From assembly GCA_013695175.1 (NCBI GenBank), contig JACDAZ010000101.1, positions 1 to 12,979 on the forward strand: DNA of 12,979 nt. The letters are read 5' to 3'. Position 1 is the stretch's first letter; each line of letters opens with the position of its first letter. Source of the stretch: Flavisolibacter sp. GTDB lineage: Bacteria; Bacteroidota; Bacteroidia; Chitinophagales; Chitinophagaceae. A program made the position numbers and the translations under genes. Under the pieces are notes generated by a model. The model did no database searches and was not told where the DNA came from. It worked only from the letters and a program-made list of their open reading frames with translations. Of the stretch, positions 1 to 5,658 are shown in pieces.

Positions 1-144
1 GTATTACGCCACCATGAAAATTCACCACAAATGCCAACGGGATATCCCGGGATGATGTTGCTTTCTTTATTGCCGCCTGTTTGGTTTACTGTGATGGATA
101 AAAAACTTATTCAATTAAAAAATGTAACGAAAAGCAAAATGTAA
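1..144 (+). CDS. alkB: Alkane 1-monooxygenase (AlkB-type), C-terminal fragment
   Basis: Frame 1 is open from the window edge to TAA at 142-144 and gives 47 residues. The fragment contains LRHHENSPQMPTGYPGMM, then a hydrophobic stretch ending LLPPVWFTVMDKK. This matches the C-terminus of the membrane non-haem di-iron alkane hydroxylases, where an LRH...PQLPSGY motif carries one of the conserved iron-ligand histidine regions and is followed by a PPLWF..MD tail. These inner-membrane enzymes oxidise the terminal carbon of medium-chain alkanes using rubredoxin as electron donor. Most of the protein lies outside the window, so the substrate and the other histidine boxes cannot be checked; a related fatty-acid desaturase/hydroxylase-like enzyme is the main alternative. 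The last 30 nt overlap the 3' end of the convergent beta-barrel gene. Confidence 0.82.
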   Translation, partial: VLRHHENSPQMPTGYPGMMLLSLLPPVWFTVMDKKLIQLKNVTKSKM

Positions 145-807
145 ATTTCCTAAAAACCGGTTCTGGTTAATAGTCGAATGTACGCCAAAGTTGCTTCCTG
201 TTTGTGTATGTGGTGTTATCATAGTTCCTTCGTTTGTCAACCTGTATCTATTGTAACCTATGCTAATAAAATCTTCAGTAAAAATCTGCACAAGCCATTT
301 GTTTTTAATTGCATAATTTATTGAAGGAAAAACACTTAATCCAACCCCATTAAATCTTAATGTTGATGTAGAAGACCAATTGTTTGCTGAATAAGTTTTA
401 CTTACCTGCCGTGAGTGATTAAATTGCAGTGGCGCAGATGCAGAAATTGAGAATTTATTACTCAATGCAAAAAATCTTTCAATAAAAACTCCTGCACCAA
501 TATTATAATTATTTGATTTTCCAATTTTTTCCCGATTGTTACCTAAGCTTTCTGAAGCACTAAAGCCAGTAATTATTCTTCCTCCTAACACTAAATTATT
601 TTTTATTGCTTTTCCTAATGAAGGTGAAAAATTAAAATAACCGCTTTTAGATGTAAAGCTTGGCAAACTTCCTAAAATGGTATCGGCACTGTTTGCATTA
701 TATCCGAAACCAATACTGCCACCTATAATGTTCTTTCCATTTTCAATTACCTGTGCTTCAGCTGCAACATATACATTTAATAAAAGCAGTAATAAAAATT
801 TTCTCAT
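115..807 (-). CDS. Outer-membrane beta-barrel protein, function unknown
   Basis: 230 residues from the ATG at 807. The reading frame extends to a GTG at 828, but the ATG places a normal signal peptide (MRKFLLLLLLNVYVAAEAQ) at the very N-terminus, so I choose it. The mature part alternates polar and hydrophobic residues, is rich in Gly, Asn, Ser and aromatics, and ends in FAFRYIF with a terminal Phe, as expected of a small outer-membrane barrel assembled by BAM. No specific family motif is recognised, so the role (porin-like, structural or adhesin) is unknown. It lies 75 nt downstream of serS on the same strand with no clear terminator between, so it may be read through from serS. I see no convincing TAnnTTTG element of its own. 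Its 3' end overlaps the convergent alkB fragment by 30 nt. Confidence 0.8.
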   Translation of the reverse strand: MRKFLLLLLLNVYVAAEAQVIENGKNIIGGSIGFGYNANSADTILGSLPSFTSKSGYFNFSPSLGKAIKNNLVLGGRIITGFSASESLGNNREKIGKSNNYNIGAGVFIERFFALSNKFSISASAPLQFNHSRQVSKTYSANNWSSTSTLRFNGVGLSVFPSINYAIKNKWLVQIFTEDFISIGYNRYRLTNEGTMITPHTQTGSNFGVHSTINQNRFLGNLHFAFRYIF

Positions 808-882
808 AATTGATTTCTTACAAGACACTCTAGCCCTCTAAATTGACGCAAAAGCAAAAAGTGTTTAACAATTATTTGTGTT

Positions 883-2151
883 TCAAATCATCTCCCCACC
901 AAAATACCCATGCATTACAACCGGTAAATGAATTCCATTTTCGGTTTGAAAATTTTCAAGTATACAAGCTAAAATACGTGGTAATGCAAGGGAACTTCCA
1001 TTTAAAGTATGTGCAAGTTGCGATTTGCCATTGGCATCTTTATAGCGCATCTTCAACCTGTTTGTTTGAAAGGTTTCAAAATTAGAAACGGAACTTACTT
1101 CAAGCCACTTATCCTGTGCTGCACTGTATACTTCAAAATCATAAGTAAGGGCTGAGGCAAAACTCATATCTCCTCCACATAACCTTAATATCCTGTAATG
1201 TAAACCCAATGACTGAATCAACTTTTCTACATGTTCCACCATCTGGTCTAGAACTTCATAACTGGTTTCTGCCTGCACAATCTGAACGATTTCTACCTTA
1301 TCAAATTGATGTAACCTGTTTAAACCTCTTACGTCTTTACCATAACTGCCAGCTTCTCGTCTAAAGCAAGGTGTATACGCTGTCATTTTTATAGGTAATG
1401 CAGATTCCTGTAATATTTCATCCCGGTAAATGTTTGTAAGTGGTACTTCTGCTGTTGGTATTAAATAAAAATTATCTTCTTTTGCATGATACATTTGTCC
1501 TTCTTTATCCGGCAACTGTCCGGTACCAAAAGCAGATGCTTCGTTTACCATAAAAGGAGGCAAAAATTCTGTATAACCGGCCTGTGTATTGTATTCTAAA
1601 AAATATTGGATCAATGCCCTTTGCAATTTGGCACCCTTGCCTTTATATACAGGGAAACCACTGCCCGTAATTTTATTGCCGGTTTCAAAATCAATAAGAT
1701 CATATTTTTTTGCAAGTTCCCAATGAGGTACAGCACCATTATACAATTCAGGTTTGCTTCCTCCCGTTCGTACTACTTCATTTTCTTCAGGCGTCTTACC
1801 TTCCGGAACGATCTCAGCCGGCAAATTGGGTAATAAGATTAACAGATTAAATAATTTCTTCTCTGCATCTTTTAGTTTTTCTTCTGTTGGATTTAAAGAT
1901 TGTTTTAGTTCTTCAACTTCTTTCTTTTTTGCCTCAGCTTCATCTTTTTGCCCATTGCGCATGAGCAAACCAATCTCTTTTGATGCTGCATTCAACTTTG
2001 CTTTGGTTTCGTCATAATTAAAAGTTTGTTTTTTTCTTTCTTCATCCAACGAAATGATTTCATCAACAACCCCGGTTTCTTTAAAACCTTTTTTTTCTAA
2101 TAATTTTTTTACGCTTACCAAATCATTCTTTAATACTTGTACCTGCAACAT
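883..2151 (-). CDS. serS: Serine--tRNA ligase
   Basis: Cytoplasmic class II aminoacyl-tRNA synthetase that charges tRNA-Ser (and tRNA-Sec where present) with serine. With the start at 2151 the protein is 422 residues, normal for bacterial SerRS. The open frame continues 18 codons upstream, but MLQVQVLKND is the family-typical N-terminus and a TATCTTTG promoter element lies inside the extension, so the longer form is very unlikely. The N-terminal tRNA-binding arm is a Lys/Glu-rich antiparallel coiled coil at about residues 10-95. The catalytic part shows TAEVPL (about 233-238), motif 2 FRREAGSYGKD (about 263-273) with the ATP/serine-contacting Arg and Glu, the following RLHQFDKVE, and motif 3 LNGSSLALPR (about 383-392). 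The Ser-Leu-Ala-Leu-Pro variant of motif 3 agrees with what I know of Bacteroidota enzymes. It probably heads a transcript that may include the downstream beta-barrel gene. Confidence 0.97.
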   Translation of the reverse strand: MLQVQVLKNDLVSVKKLLEKKGFKETGVVDEIISLDEERKKQTFNYDETKAKLNAASKEIGLLMRNGQKDEAEAKKKEVEELKQSLNPTEEKLKDAEKKLFNLLILLPNLPAEIVPEGKTPEENEVVRTGGSKPELYNGAVPHWELAKKYDLIDFETGNKITGSGFPVYKGKGAKLQRALIQYFLEYNTQAGYTEFLPPFMVNEASAFGTGQLPDKEGQMYHAKEDNFYLIPTAEVPLTNIYRDEILQESALPIKMTAYTPCFRREAGSYGKDVRGLNRLHQFDKVEIVQIVQAETSYEVLDQMVEHVEKLIQSLGLHYRILRLCGGDMSFASALTYDFEVYSAAQDKWLEVSSVSNFETFQTNRLKMRYKDANGKSQLAHTLNGSSLALPRILACILENFQTENGIHLPVVMHGYFGGEMI

Positions 2152-2171
2152 TTCTGCTTTTTTAAGTGCGG

Positions 2172-2202
2172 CAAAGATAGCATGAGAGAAAAGGTGTAAA
2201 AA
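2172..2202 (-). promoter_or_regulatory. Putative serS promoter (Bacteroidota type)
   Basis: On the minus strand TATCTTTG (plus 2172-2179) is a perfect match to the TAnnTTTG -7 consensus. A TTTT at 2199-2202 sits 19 nt upstream, three of four matches to the -33 TTTG box. It ends about 20 nt before the serS ATG at 2151 and also argues against the longer serS reading frame. Confidence 0.5.
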
Positions 2203-2259
2203 CAATAATCATAAGTAGTTTTTCATGAAAAGCTTCACATGCTTACAATCAGAATCTTT

Positions 2260-2267
2260 TACCTTCG
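2260..2267 (+). promoter_or_regulatory. Possible -7 element for the 2277 gene
   Basis: TACCTTCG matches TAnnTTTG at all fixed positions but one and ends 9 nt before the ATG at 2277. No TTTG box is seen 19-21 nt upstream. If used, the mRNA leader would be only a few nucleotides long. Short leaders fit the lack of any Shine-Dalgarno sequence here. Confidence 0.3.
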
Positions 2268-2276
2268 CTGCTGCCC

Positions 2277-2621
2277 ATGATTAAAAACGACGATCTGCAG
2301 ATTAGGTGGTTTGCGCTGGAGCAAAAAATGAGGGAACGGTTTGGAAAAAAGCCTGATGTTGAAACCATTCTTTTTCTGATAGGAATACAGGAGGTTGGAG
2401 ATATTAGAAAAAAGTTTTCTAAAGAGCAAAAGCAGGATCTTATGCATGTTGCAATATGTACAGTATTAATGCCCAGCGGCTATTTTGAACTTTCACATGT
2501 TGACGAAGAAGGGTGGCCGCATTATACACAATTGAAGCCAATGGGGGATATGCATCCTATTGAGCAGGAAAATTTTTTAAAAGATCATATTCTTCTATAT
2601 TTTCAAAACCATGAACTTTAA
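2277..2621 (+). CDS. Conserved-looking hypothetical protein, 114 aa
   Basis: I do not recognise this family. The 114-residue product is soluble in appearance: no signal peptide, no membrane segment, no cysteine cluster; only one Cys occurs, in the segment HVAICTVLMPSGYFEL. The N-terminal half is charged and helical in character (LQIRWFALEQKMRERFGKKPD), with a hydrophobic ETILFLIGIQEVG segment. The C-terminal half has a Trp/Tyr/Pro-rich stretch (DEEGWPHYTQLKPMG) followed by an acidic/hydrophobic tail. It is very probably a real gene: codon use resembles its neighbours, it stops 3 nt before the next ATG, and it fills the whole interval between the serS promoter region and the PPIase. The spacing predicts co-transcription and translational coupling with the secreted prolyl isomerase downstream, but that does not reveal its job. 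Confidence 0.8.
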   Translation: MIKNDDLQIRWFALEQKMRERFGKKPDVETILFLIGIQEVGDIRKKFSKEQKQDLMHVAICTVLMPSGYFELSHVDEEGWPHYTQLKPMGDMHPIEQENFLKDHILLYFQNHEL

Positions 2622-2624
2622 TTT

Positions 2625-3329
2625 ATGAAGAAGACCTTATTGCTGTTGATGGTAATTATTACTGCAACTGTTACATACTCCCAGGAAAATGTAAAATTGA
2701 AAAAAAAGGATAGAAAGCGTGATGTTGAACTTCAAACCACAATGGGAACTATTGTTTTAAGATTGTCTGATTCCACTCCACTTCATCGCGATAATTTTTT
2801 AAGACTTGTAAAATCCAGTTACTATGATAGTGTATTGTTTCATAGAGTCATTCAAAATTTTATGATACAGGCCGGCGATCCAAACAGCAAACAGGCTGCA
2901 GAAGGACAGGCTTTAGGTAACGGAGGTCCTTCTTATACTATTCCGGCAGAAATAAAACCAACATTGTTTCATAAAAAAGGTGTGCTGGCGGCAGCCCGTA
3001 CAGGTGATGATGTAAACCCGGAAAGAAAAAGCAGCGGTAGCCAGTTTTATCTAGTACAGGGAAAGATATTTACTGATGCGGGTTTGGACTCAGTAGAAAC
3101 TTTGCGTTTGCAGGGGCGAAAAATACCTGATGTACACCGGCAGGTTTATAAAACCATTGGTGGTGTTCCTCATCTTGATCAGAATTATACTGTATTTGGT
3201 GAAGTAGTAAGTGGTTTAGAAGTGGTAGATAAAATTGCAGCAGTAAAAACTTTACAAGTACCACGTGACCGCCCGGTAGAAAATGTTGCTATACTTAAAA
3301 CGAAACTTGTAAAAAGGAAGAAGTTTTAA
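2625..3329 (+). CDS. Secreted cyclophilin-type peptidyl-prolyl cis-trans isomerase
   Basis: 234 residues. A signal peptide (MKKTLLLLMVIITATVTYSQ) with no lipobox cysteine points to a soluble periplasmic enzyme. The cyclophilin fold follows from about residue 33: VELQTTMGTIVLRL, then FHRVIQNFMIQAGDP with the catalytic Arg (R74) and pocket residues F79 and Q82, then GGPSYTIPAEI, and SGSQFYLVQG with Q140 and F141. Between that motif and PHLDQNYTVFGEV (171-183) lies an insertion of roughly 25-30 residues compared with the minimal bacterial enzyme. The positions equivalent to CypA W121 and H126 are His173 and Tyr178, so cyclosporin sensitivity is not expected while catalysis should be retained. 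It catalyses prolyl isomerisation during folding of exported, probably outer-membrane, proteins. The start lies 3 nt after the preceding stop, so the two genes form one unit. Confidence 0.93.
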   Translation: MKKTLLLLMVIITATVTYSQENVKLKKKDRKRDVELQTTMGTIVLRLSDSTPLHRDNFLRLVKSSYYDSVLFHRVIQNFMIQAGDPNSKQAAEGQALGNGGPSYTIPAEIKPTLFHKKGVLAAARTGDDVNPERKSSGSQFYLVQGKIFTDAGLDSVETLRLQGRKIPDVHRQVYKTIGGVPHLDQNYTVFGEVVSGLEVVDKIAAVKTLQVPRDRPVENVAILKTKLVKRKKF

Positions 3330-3381
3330 TAACTGTTAGTGCAAAAATGACAGCTGTTATTCCAGTTTAGAGCTTTAATCC

Positions 3382-3389
3382 TATCTTTC
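3382..3389 (+). promoter_or_regulatory. Possible gcvH -7 element
   Basis: TATCTTTC differs from TAnnTTTG only in the last base and lies 29 nt before the gcvH ATG, in an 89-nt intergenic gap. No good TTTG box is seen 19-21 nt upstream. A weak imperfect stem (AATAAC near 3328, GTTATT near 3356) lies between the PPIase stop and this element. Confidence 0.33.
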
Positions 3390-3418
3390 AGCGATTTTTT
3401 TATTTTCAATATAATCAT

Positions 3419-3796
3419 ATGAATTATCCGGAAAATTTAAGGTATACAAAGGAACATGAATGGGTTTCAGTGGATGGAGATATAGCAACTATCGGCATCA
3501 CTGATTTTGCTCAAAAAGAATTAGGTGATATTGTTTATGTAGATATAGAAACAGAAGGAAAAGATTTAGAGGCCGGCAGTGTTTTTGGGTCTGTGGAAGC
3601 AGTGAAAACTGTTTCAGATCTTTATTTACCAGTTGCGGGAACTATAATAGAAGTAAATCCTCAATTAAATAAAAACCCTGAGCTTGTAAATACAGATCCA
3701 TATGGTGAGGGATGGATGGTGAAAATGAAGCTAGTTGATCCTGGGGATGTACAGACTCTTTTAGATGCTGCAGCTTACCATGCAATGGTTAGTTAA
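3419..3796 (+). CDS. gcvH: Glycine cleavage system H protein
   Basis: 125 residues, the usual length for GcvH. It is the lipoylated shuttle protein of the glycine cleavage complex, carrying the aminomethyl group from the P protein (glycine decarboxylase) to the T protein and the reduced lipoate to the L protein. The lipoyl-domain signature is clear: YTKEHEWVSVDG near the N-terminus, ITDFAQKELGDIVYVDIE, then GSVEAVKTVSDLYLPVAG, with lipoylated Lys63 within EAVKTVSD. The C-terminus has the typical NPELVNTDPYGEGWMVKMK. Genes for the P, T and L proteins are not in the window, so gcvH stands alone here. In bacteria H protein can also be an acceptor or donor in lipoate biosynthesis; nothing local supports or excludes that role. 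A hairpin terminator follows. Confidence 0.97.
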   Translation: MNYPENLRYTKEHEWVSVDGDIATIGITDFAQKELGDIVYVDIETEGKDLEAGSVFGSVEAVKTVSDLYLPVAGTIIEVNPQLNKNPELVNTDPYGEGWMVKMKLVDPGDVQTLLDAAAYHAMVS

Positions 3797-3822
3797 TTAT
3801 AATTTTTAATTATTATATACTT

Positions 3823-3850
3823 AAAGGCAGGCGTAGTCGTACCTGCTTTT
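3823..3850 (+). terminator. Intrinsic terminator after gcvH
   Basis: AAAGGCAGG (3823-3831) pairs with CCTGCTTTT (3842-3850) in a 9-bp stem with one G-U pair and a 10-nt loop; the right arm ends in four T's. It lies 27 nt after the gcvH stop and 19 nt before the VanZ start. It should end most gcvH transcripts, which implies a separate promoter for the next gene. Confidence 0.6.
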
Positions 3851-3868
3851 GTTGATTTATCTTGCCTG

Positions 3869-4237
3869 ATGAGTAAAAGATTTCGTTATTATATCTTAAC
3901 AGCGTATCTCATTTTTGTTTCGATATTATTTCTTTTACCCGGTTCAGCATTTCCTAAAAACAACTGGCTCAAACAAATTCATTTCGACAAATGGGTACAT
4001 GTAGGAATTTTTTTTATACTTGGGCTCTTAATTTCATGGAGTTTTAATATAAAAAAAACCAGCTCTTTTTTTATAACCTTTATTATACTTGCCTTTTACG
4101 GGATTGTTGTAGAAGTTGTTCAGGATCAATATGTAATTAACCGTTCATTTGATGTTTGGGATTGGGTTGCAGATATGGGCGGAGCTATTTTCTCTTTAGT
4201 TTATTGGAGATGGGGTAAAAAAAATAGACCCCTGTAG
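3869..4237 (+). CDS. VanZ-family membrane protein
   Basis: 122 residues with about four membrane segments (roughly 7-24, 42-58, 66-82 and 100-115). The family pattern is visible: an early transmembrane segment ending in LPGS, then DKWVHVGIFFILGLL with a conserved Asp-Lys-x-x-His, and near the end VEVVQDQYVINRSFDVWDWVADMGGA, matching the VanZ E-x-x-Q...R..D..D...N..G motif with Asp in place of the usual Asn. VanZ was named for a teicoplanin-resistance accessory gene, but most family members, including short stand-alone Bacteroidota ones, have no proven function, and resistance should not be inferred. The ATG follows the gcvH terminator closely. The stop codon (4235-4237) sits in the loop of a strong hairpin. 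A TATCTTGC at 3858-3865 is a poor promoter candidate. Confidence 0.87.
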   Translation: MSKRFRYYILTAYLIFVSILFLLPGSAFPKNNWLKQIHFDKWVHVGIFFILGLLISWSFNIKKTSSFFITFIILAFYGIVVEVVQDQYVINRSFDVWDWVADMGGAIFSLVYWRWGKKNRPL

Positions 4238-4248
4238 AAACAGGGGTC
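4218..4248 (-). terminator. Strong hairpin with T-tract on the minus strand (prfA-side terminator)
   Basis: GACCCCTG (4227-4234) and CAGGGGTC (4241-4248) form a perfect 8-bp GC-rich stem around a 6-nt loop. Read on the minus strand, the stem is followed by TATTTTTTTT, a classical intrinsic terminator tail. On the plus strand it is followed by GCAACC, with no U-tract. It therefore best ends minus-strand transcription, most simply a prfA transcript with a 3' UTR of about 290 nt, or a small RNA arising in the gap. It lies over the last codons and stop of the VanZ gene, and may also stall plus-strand transcripts. Confidence 0.62.
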
Positions 4249-4535
4249 GCAACCAAAACTAACTGCTTATGAGAAAATTGACTGCTTTATGTGAGAAATT
4301 CTTTGTTATATAACGCAAATAAGTTGCCAAATGTTTTACTTCATTGTTAATAGATTCTAAATCATTTATAATGAATGTGTAAGAACTTTGAACATTATAA
4401 ATTTAGAAAAAACAATGCCAATTTCATACATCATGATTGAAAGTATAAATTTTTTTTTGTGTAGTCGGTTCTACAGTTTAAGATCTGAAAATTCACCAAT
4501 AAACTACCACTTTGAAAGACATTATTGAAAATCAG
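4238..4535. other. 298-bp intergenic region between convergent VanZ and prfA genes
   Basis: No convincing gene. The left part holds the hairpin right arm, then an imperfect tandem duplication of about 19-20 nt: copy 1 at 4262-4280 and copy 2 at 4281-4300, both with the pattern ACTGCTT..ATG..GAGAAA.TT. A 14-codon reading frame (4269-4313, MRKLTALCEKFFVI) begins inside copy 1; I see no evidence that it is translated. The remainder (4314-4535) is very AT-rich, with a run of nine T's at 4450-4458 followed by a small 5-bp stem (TGTAG near 4460, CTACA near 4471). For convergent genes the gap is long, so a small RNA or decayed element is possible. Confidence 0.5.
4262..4300 (+). repeat. Imperfect tandem repeat, two copies of about 20 nt
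   Basis: Copy 1 (4262-4280) and copy 2 (4281-4300) align along their whole length, with small single-base insertions in copy 2 and one base lost. The shared core is ACTGCTT, then ATG, then GAGAAA and TT. It follows the stem-loop and an A/C-rich linker (GCAACCAAAACTA). Confidence 0.5.
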
Positions 4536-5600
4536 CTAGTTATGAGTAACCATTTTTTCAGCATTTTCTGCAAACTGTAAAGCATCAATTAATTCTTCAA
4601 TTTCACCATTTAAAACCTCCTGCATATTATATAGCGTCAATCCTATTCGATGGTCGGTGATACGACCTTGTGGAAAATTATAAGTTCTGATTTTTGCACT
4701 TCTGTCACCTGAGCTTACAAGACTTTTTCTGTGCCTGGAAATTTCCTCCTCCTGTTTTCTAACCTGCTCTTCGTATAGCTTGGTTCTCAGCATTTGCATG
4801 GCTTTCTCCCTGTTACCCAACTGTGTGCGCTCCGTTTGACAAACTATTACTGTACCTGTAGGATGGTGGGTAAGTAAAACTTTAGTTTCAACCTTATTTA
4901 CATTCTGACCTCCTGCTCCTCCACTTCTCGCAGTTTCCATCTTTACATCACTCTCCTTTAATTCAAAATCTACTTCATCAGCTTCAGGCATTACGGCTAC
5001 TGTAGCAGCACTGGTATGTACCCTGCCGCTTGCCTCTGTATCAGGCACCCTTTGTACCCTGTGTACGCCACTTTCAAACTTCAATGTCCCATATACATCA
5101 TCACCCGCTACTTCTATCTGAATTTCTTTATAGCCACCAACAGCGCCTTCATTTTCACTTAAAATGGAAGTTTTCCAGCCCTTTTTCTCACAGTATTTTA
5201 AATACATGCGGGTAAGATCTCCGGCAAAAAGACTTGCCTCATCACCACCCGTACCGGCACGAATTTCTATAATAGCATTCTTTTCATCCTGTGGATCTTT
5301 TGGAATAAGCATTTGGCGTATCTGCTCTTCCATTTTTATTTTTTTCTCTTCTACCTCCGGCAACTCCTGTTTAGCCATTTCACGCATTTCTTCATCAGAT
5401 CCATTTAAGGCTTCTTTATAAAAATCAACATCTTCTAAGATCTTTTGATAATTTTTATAAGAGTCTACAATTTTTTCAAGGCTGCGATATTCCTTGCTAA
5501 ACTGGCCAAACTTTTTGTTGTCACCAATAATTTCAGGATTAGATAATGCTACACCAAGATCATTAAAACGGGCATTGATAGCTTCTAATTTTTCAAGCAT
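4536..5600 (-). CDS. prfA: Peptide chain release factor 1
   Basis: Cytoplasmic class I release factor that recognises UAA and UAG in the ribosomal A site and triggers hydrolysis of peptidyl-tRNA. With the ATG at 5600 ([12 protein letters not shown]) the protein is 354 residues, normal for RF1; the frame continues 9 codons upstream but that part overlaps the likely promoter. The N-terminal helical domain is followed by [16 protein letters not shown] (about 114-129), then [13 protein letters not shown], where the PxT tripeptide (Pro-Asp-Thr, about 186-188) marks RF1 rather than the SPF of RF2. The GGQ catalytic loop is in [11 protein letters not shown], with Gln about 232; this Gln is normally methylated by PrmC. 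No frameshift is present, as expected for RF1. It is divergent from the amidohydrolase gene. Confidence 0.96.
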   Translation of the reverse strand: MLEKLEAINARFNDLGVALSNPEIIGDNKKFGQFSKEYRSLEKIVDSYKNYQKILEDVDFYKEALNGSDEEMREMAKQELPEVEEKKIKMEEQIRQMLIPKDPQDEKNAIIEIRAGTGGDEASLFAGDLTRMYLKYCEKKGWKTSILSENEGAVGGYKEIQIEVAGDDVYGTLKFESGVHRVQRVPDTEASGRVHTSAATVAVMPEADEVDFELKESDVKMETARSGGAGGQNVNKVETKVLLTHHPTGTVIVCQTERTQLGNREKAMQMLRTKLYEEQVRKQEEEISRHRKSLVSSGDRSAKIRTYNFPQGRITDHRIGLTLYNMQEVLNGEIEELIDALQFAENAEKMVTHN

Positions 5601-5614
5601 AATAAATAGGGTGG

Positions 5615-5622
5615 CAAAATTA
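5615..5622 (-). promoter_or_regulatory. Putative prfA -7 element
   Basis: Minus-strand TAATTTTG (plus CAAAATTA) matches TAnnTTTG perfectly and ends 14 nt before the prfA ATG. No TTTG box is seen 19-21 nt upstream. It overlaps the left arm of the inverted repeat at 5620-5636. Confidence 0.4.
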
Positions 5623-5636
5623 GGCATTTAGCCTAA
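5620..5636. promoter_or_regulatory. Inverted repeat in the prfA/amidohydrolase divergent region
   Basis: TTAGGC (5620-5625) and GCCTAA (5631-5636) form a perfect 6-bp dyad with a 5-nt spacer, lying between the candidate -7 elements of two divergent genes. This geometry suits a dimeric regulator's operator or a short leader hairpin, but a dyad of this size can occur by chance. Confidence 0.3.
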
Positions 5637-5644
5637 CGATCCGG

Positions 5645-5652
5645 TATTTTAG
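5645..5652 (+). promoter_or_regulatory. Possible -7 element for the amidohydrolase
   Basis: TATTTTAG has one mismatch to TAnnTTTG and ends 6 nt before the ATG at 5659. A TTAG at 5620-5623, 21 nt upstream, is a partial -33 match. If real, the transcript would be nearly leaderless. Confidence 0.27.
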
Positions 5653-5658
5653 CGGCAG

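Noticed and set aside
44..53. 10-bp palindrome ATCCCGGGAT
   Set aside because: Lies inside alkB-like coding sequence encoding the Tyr-Pro-Gly turn; palindromes of this size are expected by chance and there is no flanking signal.
843..2017. Plus-strand reading frames of 75-87 codons opposite serS
   Set aside because: They lie antisense within the strongly conserved serS gene, have low-complexity Ser/Phe-rich products and no start context; they are shadow frames.
2152..2205. 18-codon N-terminal extension of serS
   Set aside because: The extension contains the TATCTTTG promoter element and is not part of the SerRS family; the family N-terminus begins at 2151.
3328..3361. AATAAC...GTTATT stem after the PPIase stop as a terminator
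   Set aside because: Only 6 bp with a large or bulged loop and no following T-tract; too weak to call.
4254..4261. Minus-strand TAGTTTTG, a perfect TAnnTTTG match, as promoter
   Set aside because: A start here would fall immediately before the terminator hairpin and give an RNA of about 30 nt; no -33 box. Probably chance.
4450..4475. T-run plus small stem TGTAG/CTACA as terminator
   Set aside because: The T-run precedes the stem on the plus strand and becomes an A-run after it on the minus strand, so it is wrong for either direction.
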